Positions 1-14,481 of a stretch of DNA of 64,000 nucleotides are shown here, one piece after another. The position numbers were made by a program, and so were the translations under genes. The stretch comes from Patagioenas fasciata (lineage: Eukaryota; Chordata; Aves; Columbiformes; Columbidae). Numbering within the stretch: position 1 is the first letter of the stretch; each line of letters opens with the position of its first letter. The notes below the pieces were generated by a model. The model made no database searches. It saw only the letters and a list, made by a program, of their open reading frames with translations, and had not been told where the DNA came from. Location: the NCBI RefSeq assembly GCF_037038585.1, contig NC_092524.1, positions 48,941,001 to 49,005,000 on the forward strand, in the 5' to 3' direction.

Positions 1-3000
1 GAAAATGAAAACCACAACCACACTAAAAGAAAGCCTCTTTTAATGAGCTTCGAATGCCTTCTTGAAAATTGAGAAGAGCTTTTAATGCATAAATGGTTCT
101 TCTGGTATATCATTATATTTTCTGGTGGAGGGTTTTGTTGGTTTTTTGTTGTTTTGATATTTTTTATTACCAAGTATACTTTTTTAATTTAGCTGAGAAC
201 AGGACCTTTGTTGTTAGAAACAGAAAGCAGAAAAGACCAAATTGTTCCGGTCATCAGAAGAAGCAGTGTGAGGGATGTTTACCTGAACCTAACCTAAATT
301 CCTGAGGATACCCACCAGTATTTCCTGGAGAATGGTTTGGTAATCTACTTAACTTTGTGTTGCTGAGCATGAGTCATTGGAAATCATAATGATCAAGTGT
401 CTGCATCAGCCCTCAGGTGAAAGTGAGAAAAGGGAAGAGCATGGAAAAGAAATATCTAATATATCTTTGCAGACCCTGCTTCTGGGCACAGAAAAAGGCC
501 TGCAACACACTTAGAAGAAAATGACAGCTCTTGAGGGCATGATGGTTTTCAGTCTATTTGACTGTTGCAACAGAGCTGTATGCCAGTCTTCTGCTCTCCT
601 GTTGAATTCTCCTTTGTCATATTGCCTGCTCAGAAGAACAGACATCTCTATGCCATTTTATGTGGTATGTTATCTGTTCCTTAATCTGTCCTACTTTAGG
701 CCACTAAAGCCATCAGGAGGGTCCTATTAGTGCTATAGAAGTTCAGAAACCAGTGGTCCTACCCTTCACTCTAACACTCAAAGCGGGAACCTGTCATTGA
801 AGAAGTAATCTTGAACTTGTTAGCTATTGGCATGCCAGAATCTGATAACTTCCCATCCATATTTTTGCATGAAGTTTTATGAATGTATAGCCACTGCCTT
901 CAAAATGAATGGAACAAGTAAATCATTGAAAAGCATGAACAATCTAGTGTTTCAAGGTTCAATAACTATAGTGTTTAATCATACTGTATCCCCAGTTGTT
1001 TTCCAGTGAATCTGTGCACATTGACCCAGCCTCGAGAAATGCTGAATGTCTTCCCATATGAGAGTTATTTGTGGCATCATTGCAGGCAGAAGGTCTGTAC
1101 TCATCTTTAACGCTTCCTGAATGAGTAATCTAGCCATGAAACAAAGGTGGTTGCTTCTCCTTCAGACAGGTTTTATGAGAAAATACTGGTGTTTACCCAA
1201 AAAACACAGGCCAGGCACTTCCAGAAATAGTTTCAGAAGCTGAATCTCCACTTCAGAAACGTCACCTCTGAGATAATTTTCTAAATCTAGGCAACATAGA
1301 GAGCCTAAGAGTCCCCAGTCTCATCAGCATTGCCAGTTGGCTGGATTAGACTTTCTCTCATCCCCTCCATTTGGTGTGACTGCTATTCTTAGGCACCTAA
1401 ATTTATTACATAATGATCGGAAGTCAGCCCTGTGCATTCCTGTGCTGTAACCAAACTTTTGAATTGAGGTGAAATGGGAGGAGGAATTGCTAGACTGAAT
1501 GTCATGATGCCTAAATCCCGGTCTGGATCTGGTCCTGAGAAAGTAAGGCCTTGAATTCCCTTCTTAAAGAGAAGTTTGTCGTGTTTGATCAGACTGTTGA
1601 GCTTGATATTTTCTGAACCCTGGCTGGTCATTAACATACAGGCTCTATGACAAATATTTATTCTTTACTTTCCTCAAGTCCAACTGCTCAGTTACACCCC
1701 AAGTTTCCCTTTGCTCATTCCTTTTACTTATTCCACTCAGTGGGTGTACAGGGTAGGAGTGAGCAGGCAGCTCTGCTGCTGTCTGCTGGACAAACACCAG
1801 AGAGGATGGGAAGAGGAGTCATAAAATCCAAGAAGAGGAATATTTTATTCACTTACCCGAAAGGTATGTCATCAGCTTTAAAAAAAAAAAAAAAAAACAC
1901 CACAAAAAAACTCTTCAATAATAAACTTCCTCAGCAGAGACGACACCTGAAAGTATTTTGTCTTTCAGAAGAGAGGCATTCACAGGCTGCATGCAGGGTT
2001 GAGTTTATTTTATTACTTCAGCTTGTGGCATTCACAAATCAAACTAGTTTGTGGCAGACATCTCAGAGACAAGTCAATGCTCCCTTTGCCCATTTACAAA
2101 CTTTAGCTTCTTCTTAGCAAGATGCTCTGTAGCGCACCTTCACCAAAACCAATTTTGATTCATGTCTCGTCTACCCTTAATATCTTGTCTTGAAAGTATG
2201 CTCAGCCACCTGGAGGACCTATTCCATACAGGCTTTTGACTACACACTATGCCAGCAGCTCATGTAATTGAAACCCATTGTAATTAAATGTTCTGTCTTT
2301 CTCTGAACCATATCAGTGACAGAAGTGTCACCAAAATTCAGATCCTTCATTATGTGCTATCTTCTGCACAGGGTCTCTGAGGCTAGTCCATATCCATCCT
2401 CCTGTCAGTTCTCCTGTGACAATTCCTCTCTGAAGAAGAGAGTGTCTTGAGGTTTCAAGCTGACATTTTGTCCCACTTCATGCTCAGGCTTCAGCCTCCA
2501 TTTCTGCTTTGATTGCAAGGAAGGTCCTCCATAAAAGAGCTGAAGAGAAAGAGCAGGCTCACAGATGAGACTGGAAGGTCTGTTTATTTAACATCTGTCC
2601 CCATCTTTGTTGCTGTCTCCCCCTTTACCTCCATCTCTTTCTGCTTTACTTCTTTCCTTTTGTCACACAGTTTGCCCAGCAAGGAAGGAGGGCATTTGAC
2701 AGATGGAAGCCTAGCTTGTATTCTCATCTTCTCTTCTAGGTGTTACCACACTCTGACTATTAATATATAACAGTGAAACAAGTTTGCAGTTTCACAAGCT
2801 CATCTCACTAAGCACTGAAGAAGAAAGTAAGTTAGTAGTTAAGTCATTAACTCCCCTTGGCTGTTACTAAACTCTGCCTGGAATCAATGAGAAAGAGCCA
2901 AGAAAAGTATTTGGGAAAAGAAAATGTCTGTTCATAATTACAATGCAGGTGCCTAATCTGTCACATGAGAGTCCGAGACAAACTAAATAATTGAACTCAC

Positions 3001-5040
3001 CCCTGGAAAAATGAGACCTGAGTTTGCAAATTAACTACAAAATCTCTGCTACAAAATTAACTACGGAATCAGTGGGCCATGATAACAAACAACAGCTGAA
3101 GAATAAATTCAAATAAAAACACATATCTCGCTCCCCTCCGAGTTGCCTCTCCTTTTGCTTTAGAGTTCCTAAGAGTCAACTGCCTGCCTGCATCAGTTAA
3201 TGACCGTTCAACAGCTTATCCCTTCAGCTGCCAGGATCTTTCAAACCTAGAATCACTTTTTGCTTATAGCTGGCCAGCTGATCCCCAGAAGGATGGAAAT
3301 CATTACAGATTTCAATTGTGCAACTTCAATCTGCCTGGGCAGGATACCACCTGGAAGCGTTTTTCTCCTCCGTACTGAGGGCTAGGAGTTGGAGAGGGTC
3401 AGGGGACAACAATGTTGTAAAGCGTACAGGAAACAGTAATAAAGGCTCCTGCTTTCCATCCAGAAGGCAAATATATGTCAGTGATGGATCTAGTGATCCT
3501 TATCTAGATAACAACAAAACCTCTCTGCTACTGCAAGTACGAGTAGCTGCAATTCAAAAGAAGGTTTCTGTAAAGGTAAGAGATAAGAAGGAAATCCCTT
3601 CCACACAAGGTTGTTGTGCACCAATGCTAGGTGCAAAGATGCATAGCAACTGTTAAACGCATGCAGGGCCTGATGCACCAGCCACATCTGCATACTGATT
3701 GTGGCCCAGTGCCCAGCGCCCAGCTTCTGTAGTATGTGGGTGCCAACACTGCACCCACACTGCTCGCTCTACATAGCTTCATTCCTACAAGCTCTAGCAG
3801 GAGAGTTGCAAAAAGTTTACATTACAGGTGCGTTAATGTTCTTTTTATATGAAGAAAGGCAGAGGGCTTTGGGACTAGACGTTTGTGTATTTACCCTCTG
3901 GTTCATCAACCCTAGTAGTTAATTGCTTTTCCCAAATTAAAGCAAAGAGAGACAAGTTCAGTTAATTAATAAACTGTTCCCATTGTTAACTAATCATCAG
4001 CAGAATAATGATTCGGGGTCAGAGCTGCTCTGTTCTAGCCCTGCTCTAAAGGAGATCAGCTCACCTCCTCCCAACCACTTGAGAGAGCCTGCATTCAGAG
4101 GTTGCCTAGCAAGTGAGCCAACGCAGGCTGCAATACAGAGTGTGCTGCCACAGACATCATCCTGACGCATTCCCATTCTGGCTCGCTCGTCACCAGCTCT
4201 GGGTATGTGACACTGCAAATAAGGAGCATCTCCCAGGTAATCAGGGCCTTAAGCAGTTAGGACTAAGTTTTGGCCCCGAGTCCTGGCACGCCACAGAGAT
4301 CACAGAAAGCTGGTGTGCAGTGTTCCTGGTGTGACATGCAGGCAGCCACCACTGCCCCCCCCCAAAAAACTCATTCCATTCTCCAAACGGTCTCAAGGTT
4401 TAGCTTAATTTGATAGAGCCATTAGTGGAGCCCCAGTAGTTAGTGCTGGACACATTCAGGCTTCTTCTTTGAAACTGTTGCACTGTGATTATTTTCTAGC
4501 AAGAATTAATTGGAAACTTCTTCTAAATCAAATTAGATCTGAGACAATCTGGATATTGCAGAGCAACCAGTCAAATTGCCAGGCAGGAGAGGAAAACATG
4601 TCACCAGTGAGAAGGAACAGCTCACCTTCATCACAGAGCAGTAAGGTGGCATCTGCTGTAGGTCTGCCACCAGGTCACACTTCCCTGCCAGGAGTTCACC
4701 TGTGGCAGCACAGGCGGAAGGGCTGGCTTTGCACGTGGGCAGAACATTTTGCTTTGTTTGAGTACTCGGCAGTCCATTGACCCGAGGTTTTACGGTGAAC
4801 TCCAAGCACGTTTATCCAGAACACTGGGAGACCGGGTGCTGGGGGGCTGTTCCAGGAGCTGAACTGACTGAAGTGGATGTCCTCACCATTTATGACTTAA
4901 TCAGTTTAATCATTGTGCCACCAGAATATTACAAAAATATCACTGGCTTACAGGCTGATCAATACTTTTATAAGGTTTTTGTACATTGACCTTTTAACAC
5001 ACAGTTGACTGTGTAATCTGCACTAATTGAAGAAAACAGC
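1..5040. other. Intergenic, no gene recognised
   Basis: AT-rich unique sequence. An A18 run lies at 1880-1897. ORFs of up to 156 codons (for example 1647-2117 plus) show no recognisable protein features and run through the poly(A). No repeat family was identified. Confidence 0.6.
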
Positions 5041-5300
5041 ATTATATTATATTATATTGTATTATATTATATTGTATTATATTATATTGTATTATATTAT
5101 ATTGTATTATATTATATTATATTATATTATATTATATTATATTATATTATATTATATTATATTATATTATATTATATTATATTATATTATATTATATTAT
5201 ATTATATTATATTATATTATATTATATTATATTATATTATATTATATTATATTATATTATATTATATTATATTATATTATATTATATTATATTATATTAT
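5041..5300. repeat. (ATTAT)n pentanucleotide array, 52 units
   Basis: This is a perfect 5-bp tandem array. Units 4, 7, 10 and 13 are ATTGT, giving a 15-bp higher-order period at the left end. The remaining roughly 39 units are pure ATTAT. The open frame across it (repeated LYYII) is an artefact. The array is likely polymorphic in length. Confidence 0.97.
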
Positions 5301-6535
5301 ATATTATTAAAAAATTCTTTTGGCATGGTATTATCACATTCCATAGAGAATAGTTAAACTAAAGAAAGGAAGGTCATAACAAGTGTGCTAATGTGAGGAT
5401 GAAAGGAGTGAATACGAAGTCAAAGCAAAACAGGAAATCAAATTTCCAGGGAGATTTGCAAGGCTGTGGGTGTTTTCTGTATGCAGTGAGACAGTGTTGA
5501 AACATCCACAAAATGAAGGAGCTGTTTCCCATACGTTACAACAAAAGATGGTGCTGGATCAAGTTTAGGTACTATGAATAATGGCATGAGAGGAAAAAGC
5601 CAAATTTGAGGGACAGAGAAGAACAAACTGAATACTAAAGGGAAAAACGAGTGAGGGCAAACTTGACAGGTGCCTGTGTCAGTGGATGCTAAAGAAATTA
5701 GAGGCAGGGGTGTTATGAGGGGGCAAGCTCATTTTGAAAGCCCATGTTTCGGGGACCAGGTGCACAGTGATAGAGTTAAAGGCCTGGGACACAAGCAGAT
5801 TAGACAGTAGTTTCTGAAGTAGCAACAGCAGGAAGTTTATGTGGGAAATAAGTAGCAGACAATCTCTTCAGAGACAAATATCCTGTTTTCCTACAAAGTT
5901 TCCTAGTTAAGAAAAAGAAAGAACCCAAATAAAACCCATATAACGAAGTCATCAGATTATTTTTTTATTTTTTAAGTAAACAAAATGTTCTTTCAAGTTC
6001 TGTGAGAGGCATTAGTGGATTTTAAAATAAGGAAAATTAACACCACATTTCCCACAACTGAGTTTGCAGACCACAAGGGTTTTACTGCCCACTCTGGTTT
6101 CTTTTGTTTAGTTAGTTGTTCTCCACATCAGAAACAATGAAAACTTTTTTGTTGTTGAGAAACATCTTTAAAATTGAGCTCCAAACCACTCCTGATCTAT
6201 GAGTGTGGATGTGTGTGGGTGTGTGAGCAAGCTTGTTTGTGAGAGAGAGGAAGAGTGGATACACGTGTGGCAGGGGAAAAATGAGAGCTAAGAAGAAAGA
6301 AAATCCAGTCTAGGGCAGAATTGAGCAGGGAAAAACGAGTTGTGAAACAGGATTATAACAAGATGAGGTTATTTTTGTGATTTTAGGCCAATTGGGGAAG
6401 TGGGAAACCTAGAAATTCTCTCAGTTAATTCAGAGTTCATTAAATACACTTGGTTGTTTGGCTGTTTGTTTTAAATCTCCCAGCAACAAGGGGAAGATTC
6501 ACAAAAGCTATAGGAGGAAAAATGTCCACGGGATT
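5301..6535. other. Intergenic spacer between the two simple-sequence arrays
   Basis: No ORF with protein-like features. A GT-rich patch lies near 6205-6240. Nothing else was seen. Confidence 0.55.
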
Positions 6536-6758
6536 AAAAAAAAAAAAAAAGAGAGAGAGAAAGAGAGAAAGAAAGAGAGAAAAAGAGAGAAAGAGAGAGA
6601 AAGAGAGAAAAAGAGAGAAAGAGAGAGAAAGAAAGAGAGAGAGAGAAAGAGATAAAGAGAGAAAGAAAGAGAGAAAGAGACAAAGAAAGAGAGAAAGAAA
6701 GAGAGAAAGAAAGACAGAGATAAAAAGAAAGAGAGAAAGAGAGAGAGAAATGAAAGAC
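6536..6758 (+). repeat. Purine tract: poly(A) then (GAAA/GAGA)n microsatellite
   Basis: An A-run (6536-6549) leads into about 200 bp of irregular GA and GAAA units, almost free of pyrimidines (single T or C in GATAAA and GACA variants). The A-run at one edge suggests it may have grown from the tail of an old retroposon. Long ORFs on both strands here are low-complexity artefacts. Confidence 0.95.
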
Positions 6759-9700
6759 AGACCTTTATCCATATGAATAAAAGCACTCTCTGTGCTGGGC
6801 GTCTTTTCACAAGCTTTCCTCATGTAGTAAGTTTCTATATTCTAACAACTGGGCTGCATTTTTTCACCATTCGTTCTCAAGCAAAAAAACAGGCATATTA
6901 GTGGGACGCAGTGGGGATTACAACAGCTCAGGGTAAGTTATCAACTGCTGCTGGATCAGAAAGAAAAGATCTACTGCTGTGAAATGTCAGGAATTGTTCC
7001 CCTCTCCCAGCTAAAGCGATGCCGTGTGCTGATTCCTTCTGGCAGTTTATGTACTACAAGATTTTCTTTTAAAATCATATTTACTTTTCCAGCAGTGATT
7101 TAGGCAGTTGCTTAAAATCCTGCAGCTAAATCAAATATTTAATTTTCATCTAATGTCAGTGAAAGATAACCGAGCTCCGCAGGTGCTCAGCATGAGCAAA
7201 TCGAGATTTGGATTACAAGAAGTGCTCTTGTGTTCTCCAGATAGCCATAGATAGTCTGTTCAGACAATGAAAAAAGTTAGAGGGACATTCTTTCTAGGAC
7301 CCATTTTGTCCCTGCTCCTTTCCCAAGGCTGTCAATAGAGCCAGTGGTTACTTGGGATGCACACTCCTGACACCACCAGGCTGAATCCCACCACATGGCA
7401 TGGAGCACATTAGAGACTGATCTGCACTCACCACTGGGGTAGCGTAGAGCTGAAATATCTACAGGTTAAGAAGTCAATATTCCATTTCCAGTCCTGCAAA
7501 GACATCCAATTACTCACCATATAATTGGTAGTCAGTAAATAAAATTCACATGATCAGAAAAATACTGCTTTGCTAGGAAAAGGAGGAATGGGATAAATGG
7601 AAAATTAGAGGGTTCTTTTCCAGTAGAGAAAAATATTAGTTTCAAAGTTTGTATCTATATTTCTTCTCAACTTCAGGGATGTTTGTCTGGATCCATTTCT
7701 AGTTTTAAGCTGCAGGATGACTTACCATCTAAAAAAACCCTCACATTTGGGCAATGTGCCTCAAGTCCTTTTCAACTAGTTCAGCCTGCAGCTTCCAGAA
7801 GCTGGGCCACCTAGCATTTGATCCATGTGCTCTTAACAGCTGGCAATGTGTAAGGGAGTAGAAGCATTATATAAAATCCTGGTAATGGCTGAATCCTGCC
7901 TGACATGTTTAAGAACTTTAAAAATAAATAAATAAATAAATAATTACTCAAGGCCAGCAAATCTGCAGGCAACCCAGATCTGGGAAGGACCCAAATTTAC
8001 CTTCTCCCCTTTGTTTAAAGCCTATTTGAAGACAACTGAAATAATAAAAACCAAAAAGACAGAACACTGGTATTGGAGAGAACTTAAGTTCTGTTGCCCC
8101 CACTAGATACAACACAAAATAGCCAAACCCCCACCACTATAAACAGATAAATCTGTTTAGTAGACACATAGGGAAAACTACATGGGATGTTTAGCTGTGT
8201 AATATAATGACCTAGGGGTGCTTCCTACATGGCAGAGGGAGAAGTGATGCCACTTTTAAGGTTCAGCTAGCTTTGGGGAATCTGAAAACCTAGTTTCAGT
8301 TCAGATAGCTGTAAGGTTATGTGGGAACATTGTTCTAGCAGAAGGGTAAAAGAGAGATTTTATATGGATTTGTTCCTAGGAAATACTACTTATTTGCATG
8401 GGAATGTGCTCACAGGGATCTGTTAAAGAAAGAAGACTGGCGTCCTGAGGCTGTGTTCAGATCAGGTATACAGGCCATGCAGACCACTTCCCTGCCTCAG
8501 CAGGTTTTCCCCAGAACTCCTGTCTGCTATTGCAGTGAGAAGCACTTTAAAAGGCAACAGAAAAAGAGGGGACAAAGAAAGAAACATAGGCAAATTCTTC
8601 AGATAGTTTCTACAGGTAGATCCTATAGATATATAGTTACATTTCTGGTGTATTTCGAATGTAATGTTGAGTAGTATCCTAAAGAGCTAGGATTGTGCAA
8701 CTATACTTGTAACTCAGCTGCACACATTTCAATTCCAGGATTTTTCTTATTATGTTCCATCTCAATTTTCCTTTGCTTATATTTATCCTGCCTACCATCC
8801 TAAATATTTCCCTTCCCCTGCCCCCTCTCTCCCTGGTATTTATATCTCACAGTTTTTCAGACTGTTAGATCTTTCTGTTTCAGCATGCCTAAACTAAACC
8901 AGATTTAGAATCTTGTCTCTTAAATGGAACCCAACACAACAAAAGTAACACATCTCTTGAAAGTGGGTCCTCTCACGGAGCTGGAATTGAGCAGTAAAAC
9001 ACACAACCTAGGATTTTTCAAATGCATTTCCTGTCTTTTTTCTGCATGAAAACATACTCAATAAATCAACACCGAGAATCTCCAAGAAGTAGATTGCGGA
9101 GTTTAGCCAGCTGAAGAAAAGTCAGAAGCCTCAATTTGAACACACAAATCTGAAAATGCTTTTACCCTCTGACTTCTTTTACTGTTTTTGGACAACAGAG
9201 GGAATAAAAATCCCTTCTTTATTACAGATGTGTGATACTATACAAATTTGCTCCCCTGTAAGTGTGAAAAAATGACACAAAGGGAAGGCAGGAGATTTCT
9301 TAGTGTGTTCTAACCTGCTAGAGCATATTTATCATGTAGAGTTTTGGGGTTAAGAAGATGGCACGTCTCAAATATATCCTTCTTGTTCGAGTATCACAGT
9401 ATTGAAAAGAGACATCCAGTGCTCCAGGCTTCTTTTGTACTACAATTAGTTGCAAACCATGCATGGAAAACAATTACTTTGCCCCAGAGCTATTTGGCTC
9501 TCCAAGCTGAACAACACTAATGGTCTGAGAGCAACTACAGAAATCAAATACACAGCTGGCTCTTTGCAGGTCTTGACTCTAGGCTGGAAAACATGTCCAC
9601 CCCTGAGCTTACAAGGAGGCCTGTGGGAAAATAGTGTGGAGGAATAAAGGGAAGGCATGGGAATTATTTTGCAAGGCAGTATGATTCTTTAGTTGCACAG

Positions 9701-12700
9701 GAATTAATAGATGAGATGTAATTAATCACTACAACTAATTTACTGTTTAGGCTTCTCAAAGTTCCCAGTTCTTTCTTCTGTGCTCAGGTTTTCCTGTGCA
9801 CATATTGGGAATATTTGCTAACGCAAAGCGAGAGTCACCTAGATTTTTGAAGGCCTTTCAGGATCACTCTAAAGCCAACAACCAGACTATCTGTCAGAAC
9901 ACCCCACTTACAACTTACAATGTAAGAAGTAGAAGAGTCATTTAAATGCAGCCACATTACTGAGTGTCCTCACATGACACCATTTCTAAGCTTAACTATT
10001 GGTTGCAAAGAAGTCATACCCCAGATCTGAGAGCCCTTTCCCACCATCTCATTGTCCCTGCACAGCACAACACAAATGTTGCAATAACCCTGAGAATAAA
10101 GCCAGGAAGTCTGTGATGCATCCCAGACCCTGACCATCATAGATTTAAGCTGAAGAATTTTGAGGGCAGTCATTATTGAGCATAGAGATGATAAGTGACT
10201 ATCATCTTTTTCGTGTGGTATTTGAGTCTCTTTATGTTGAATGCCAAATGTTCTTGTAAAGACTGTTATTTTAGCTTCCTTTACAGTGCAGAAGGGTTCA
10301 TCAACACTGAAAGTACCAACATCCTTGAGCCAGAAGCAAAAAAAATGCTTCTGCTACAGAACACAGTAGAAATATGCTAAGGGACATGCATACAAAGAAA
10401 GGTAAAAGCTCATACCCTCTTCAAATTTATTGGTCTTGGAATTGATCTGGTATAAGCAATATGTTCTTTCTGATTTTGGAAGAAACCATAAGTGTCAAAG
10501 ATATTTACTAGTTCCCCCTTCCTCCTAAAAGATAGCCCAACTCTTTGCTACATACCTTCCATGGTATCCAGAACCTTTATGTAAGAAGATATTAAAAAAT
10601 AAAACACCATCATGTATGCCTCTGCAGGGGCAGCTCCACAGCAAAACCCTCAGCTATACCCTACTGGAAGCACTAGCATAGGAGTCAGTGTCCTTTTATG
10701 CTCACCGTGTCAGGGACGGTGTAAATTTACATATGCCACAGGTTTAATTTAGCAATTACTAATTATTTGGTAAATTAGAGAAGGCAGGAGAGTTTGCTCT
10801 CAAATAAAACTATTATTATACAAGAGAAAAACTGAACTCTGGATGAACTGAGTATGTTATTTCTGTCCTCACAGAGTGCCAAACAGACTAGAGTAGGTTT
10901 GTAGAGTTTTAGGGTTTTGATTTACAAAGATGTCTTAGCATCTTCCATTTTCAACTTTACTAAGGTTGTTGCTGATATTTTTTTCTGTGCAAATCCACAT
11001 TTTTTCAAAACTTTTCTTCTGTCTTAAAAAATCATAGTTGACTCAGCAACCAGCAACATTCAGTGATCAGGTATTTTCCTGCTTAAATACAAAGCTGGCT
11101 AGCAACAAGAAGTATGTGTTCCTTCATGGTGAACTGCACAGCGTTGCCCAATCTAAAAAAAATAACCCTATAGAACTAGTACCTGAGGATGTTTCATTTG
11201 TTCAAAGTAAAGTATATATGTCTTTTTACCTTTTTACTCACCAAAGCCAGCAGAAGGCAGATCAAGTCCTGGTTAGCACAAGCAAGTACTTCTTGTTGGC
11301 TAGGTGTGAGCTTCACCATATCTCTTCAGTTAAAAAAAAAAAAGTAATCTTTTCTGCCCTGAACAAGGCATCCAATTGTCATAGAGGGATGTCAAAGGGA
11401 GGGGCATTCACTGAAAAACAACCCCACGGGAAGATAAGGATTTAACATGTCTGATGAGATTTCCACATGTTCTGGGCTGTAGATTAGGAAAAACTCAAGA
11501 TAGGCCTGGCAGTTCATAAGCTAGAAATAGGACAAGTCCAGAGCCTGCTGCTGTTCAAAGACAAGCAAGCAGCATTAGCCTGTATTAAGGAAGACAAGAG
11601 TAACTCTCGGGAGCTTTCTTTAATGCCTGTCACATGAAATCTAGGTTCTTCTTACATGATTTCCAAAGATTTTTGATTGTGCCTCAGTGAATAGAGCAGT
11701 AAGCAAAGCTCTCTGATTTTGCATACTCAGAAAGTCTCCAAAACTCTAATGGCAAAATCTTCGTCCCATTTACCTCCAGTTCACAAACAGTCAGGCTCTT
11801 TTGGGAATCTGGTCATTTATGAAGTTACCTGTACAGAAGAACTGTAGAAAATCAGCCCCTTAACATACGAGGAGTATGAGACATCTTTTGCTGTGTGAGT
11901 GTTCACGTTTGAGGGTAAGGCGTAAAGGAATGTAACATTTGAATATGTTGTGCCTAGAAATCAAAAAAGTTTTTAAAAAAATCTAAAAGTAAAAAAAAAA
12001 AAAAAAAAACCAAAAAAAACCATCGTCATGCAGTTTCACAACAGTCAGTTAAAAATAACAAAATCTGTAATCCTTACAAATAGAGGGCCCACAAGACAAA
12101 CAACAGTACTTCAGTGAGTATGTGTGATCACAGGCCCTGGTAGTACTCTTTGGTTTTATGCCATGCATTACATACTTGGTAGGTCTTCTCCAGGTTGGCA
12201 ACACTTTATGATGCGCTATTTACCCAGGTTTGGGTCAGGGTTATGCCAATTGCACTTGCTCTGACCTTTCTTCCACATACAGCTCAGCAGCAAGCAGGAC
12301 ACCCTGGCAGTGCTCAGCGCAGTGGCATCAAACCAGCCCTGAGCACCAGCTTATCAGCACTTGTCCTCTAACCACCTGCTACTGAAATGCAGACCTGGCC
12401 CATGCCCCAGCTTCACGTGAAAGCCCAGAGTGCCAGGACTGAACTTGTAATAACCAGGACTGAATCCCCTGCCTGCTGAGAGCCAGCCAAATGCAAGGAA
12501 GGAAAATGGACTTGCGCAAACTAATATTTTGAAAGAGAGTGGGGAAATACCACCACTCTTGTGCAAGCTTAACAGAAACTCAGTAGTGCCCAGGGCCACC
12601 AAGGCCTGCCTGGCAGCAGCCTCCAGACTTGTATTAGAGGATCTCTAGTGCAATAACAATTCAGAGAGCACTGCTGTAACTGTCAGGTCAATGATCATGG

Positions 12701-13394
12701 CTTCCTGCAGCTGCCCAGTTTTTCAGAAAAAAACAAAACAACTCCTAGAAAAATGCCCACAGGTCCAAATGCTGCTTAAACACATGCCTCTTGCATGAAA
12801 GGTGGAGATCCCTCATGACACAAATGCATAATAAATTGTCCAGGAGTAACAGCAGACCTGGAAGAATTAGTACTGAAACAGAAAGTATCTAGTGTTGCAA
12901 AAAACAAAGATTTATTTTTAAATAACAGTCGTTCAACGGAACACATGTGTTTTTCTTGCTTCCCTGAGCAACATTAAAGTGGTGGTGGAAAGGACAGATT
13001 CTCATCTTTTATAGGAATAAGGCAGAAAAACTGAATTGTTATTGTGTTGCCAATATCAACCAAAACCCTACAAGTGACTTCCAGAGCACAAGAAGATATT
13101 CACCGAGTACTTACTATACAATATTCTGTCTGAACTATCAGTTTCCTCCAAAAATCTACATTGGCAACTTGTTATTTCTTCCTTTAAACAGAGGATGGGC
13201 TAGCAAAAAGTGCCTGTTTGTATGTATCCCAAGCAAAATGTGGATGAGCAAAACCTGGGATTATATTTGCAGATGGCACCTAGATTTACAAAAGACCAAG
13301 ACAGAATGTTGGCTATTAATTTTTATACCTGGGATTTTCAAAATCCTGTGACTACTCTAAGTCTTATTTATATATACATGATTTTAAAAATAGA
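6759..13394. other. Intergenic, no gene recognised
   Basis: Unique AT-rich DNA with an A-run at about 11991-12009 and a short AAAT microsatellite. ORFs under 140 codons lack homology that I can recognise. 12240-12620 is somewhat GC-richer but carries no identifiable element. Confidence 0.55.
7921..7942. repeat. (AAAT)n microsatellite
   Basis: About five tandem AAAT units after a CTTTA stretch. Confidence 0.85.
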
Positions 13395-13520
13395 TTTTGG
13401 ACTAGGCAGTGTGGTCTACGGTTTAAAGCAAAGGGCTGAGAAACAGGAAACTTGGGAGAATTGGGTTGGATGACAGCCTGGATAAATGCATGTGGTTTGT
13501 TTGTATGATTTTCAGTTAAT
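13395..13520 (+). mobile_element. MIR-like SINE fragment
   Basis: The segment follows the tRNA-derived head of MIR/CORE-SINEs: GGCAGTGTGGTCTA, then AAAGCAAAGGGCTGAGAAACAG, then ACTTGGGAGAATTGGGTT. It is diverged. The assignment is from the remembered consensus. Confidence 0.5.
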
Positions 13521-14481
13521 AACAAGGGAGATGAGTTGTCTCAGAAAATTCAGAAAAGGGAAATAAAGCATTACCCTGCCAGTTAGGAAAAAACAAAACA
13601 CCTTCATATGAAGGTAACTGAACTTGTAAATAGTAATGGAATGTAGTTAAGTGTCTTATCACTTAAAATTGGAATGGAGAAAGCCGTGCATAATGTACCA
13701 CAGGCGACAATCCTGTGCCTGTTTGCCACAGAACATCTAGAAGGTTTGGGCTTTTTTTACACCTGTGACTGCAGAAGTTTTGGGACACCATGGACAAGAA
13801 CTAACCAGTGATCAGTGAGTATTCCTGTCCTCTCACTGATACCAATAAATGATTCAGAAAAAGCTGAACAAAATCCCTTGAATGTATTACGGAAATAGTC
13901 AAAATCATTCCCAAACCTGCTCTTCTGTGTGAGATAGAGACTAAAGTCATATGATCATGGTCTAGTATGTCTGGTAAATGTTACCCTATTTAGGGCAAAT
14001 TCAGATATTGTTTTATGTGTGTGTTAGTATGAAGATCTGATCTATTGAAGAGAGCTTGGAAAGCTGTTTAAGAGGTTAATTAATTTTTTTTTTTTTTTTT
14101 TTTAAAGGAGACACTCCAAAGACTGAATACAGGAATAAGACATCCAATTATTTGGGGTGAAGAAAGGGCTAATTTAGTAGATATTCTACTGTTCCACTGC
14201 TGTGGCAAGAACAAGGCAAATGAAGCTCTGACTTTGTGACAGGTACTGCAGAGAGACTACATCCATTTTCTGCCTTTTTCTAACCTTTCCTCTGAAAATT
14301 AGTCCTGTGCTTACATTTTCATAATAACTTCCCACTTAAAACTAAAAACAAAACTGAAATTTTGACAGTTTACACAATTATGCATGTAGAATTTATATGT
14401 CATATTTTCCTTAAGACTGGCTTACAAGATACTTATCTGGCTTTATTTCTCATACAGTCTTAGTAAGAAGAACCTCAAAAA
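13521..14481. other. Intergenic, ends in T20 run before CR1
   Basis: A pure T run lies at 14084-14103. Otherwise no features. Confidence 0.5.

Noticed and set aside
1647..2117. 156-codon plus ORF
   Set aside because: It reads through an 18-bp poly(A) run as poly-lysine and has no protein-like conservation that I can recognise.
5027..5353. 108-codon ORF of repeated LYYII units
   Set aside because: It is the translation of the (ATTAT)n array, which has no stop in this frame. Low complexity, not a gene.
6440..6823. Several ORFs on both strands rich in Lys/Arg/Glu or Leu/Ser/Phe
   Set aside because: They are products of the GA/GAAA purine tract and its complement.
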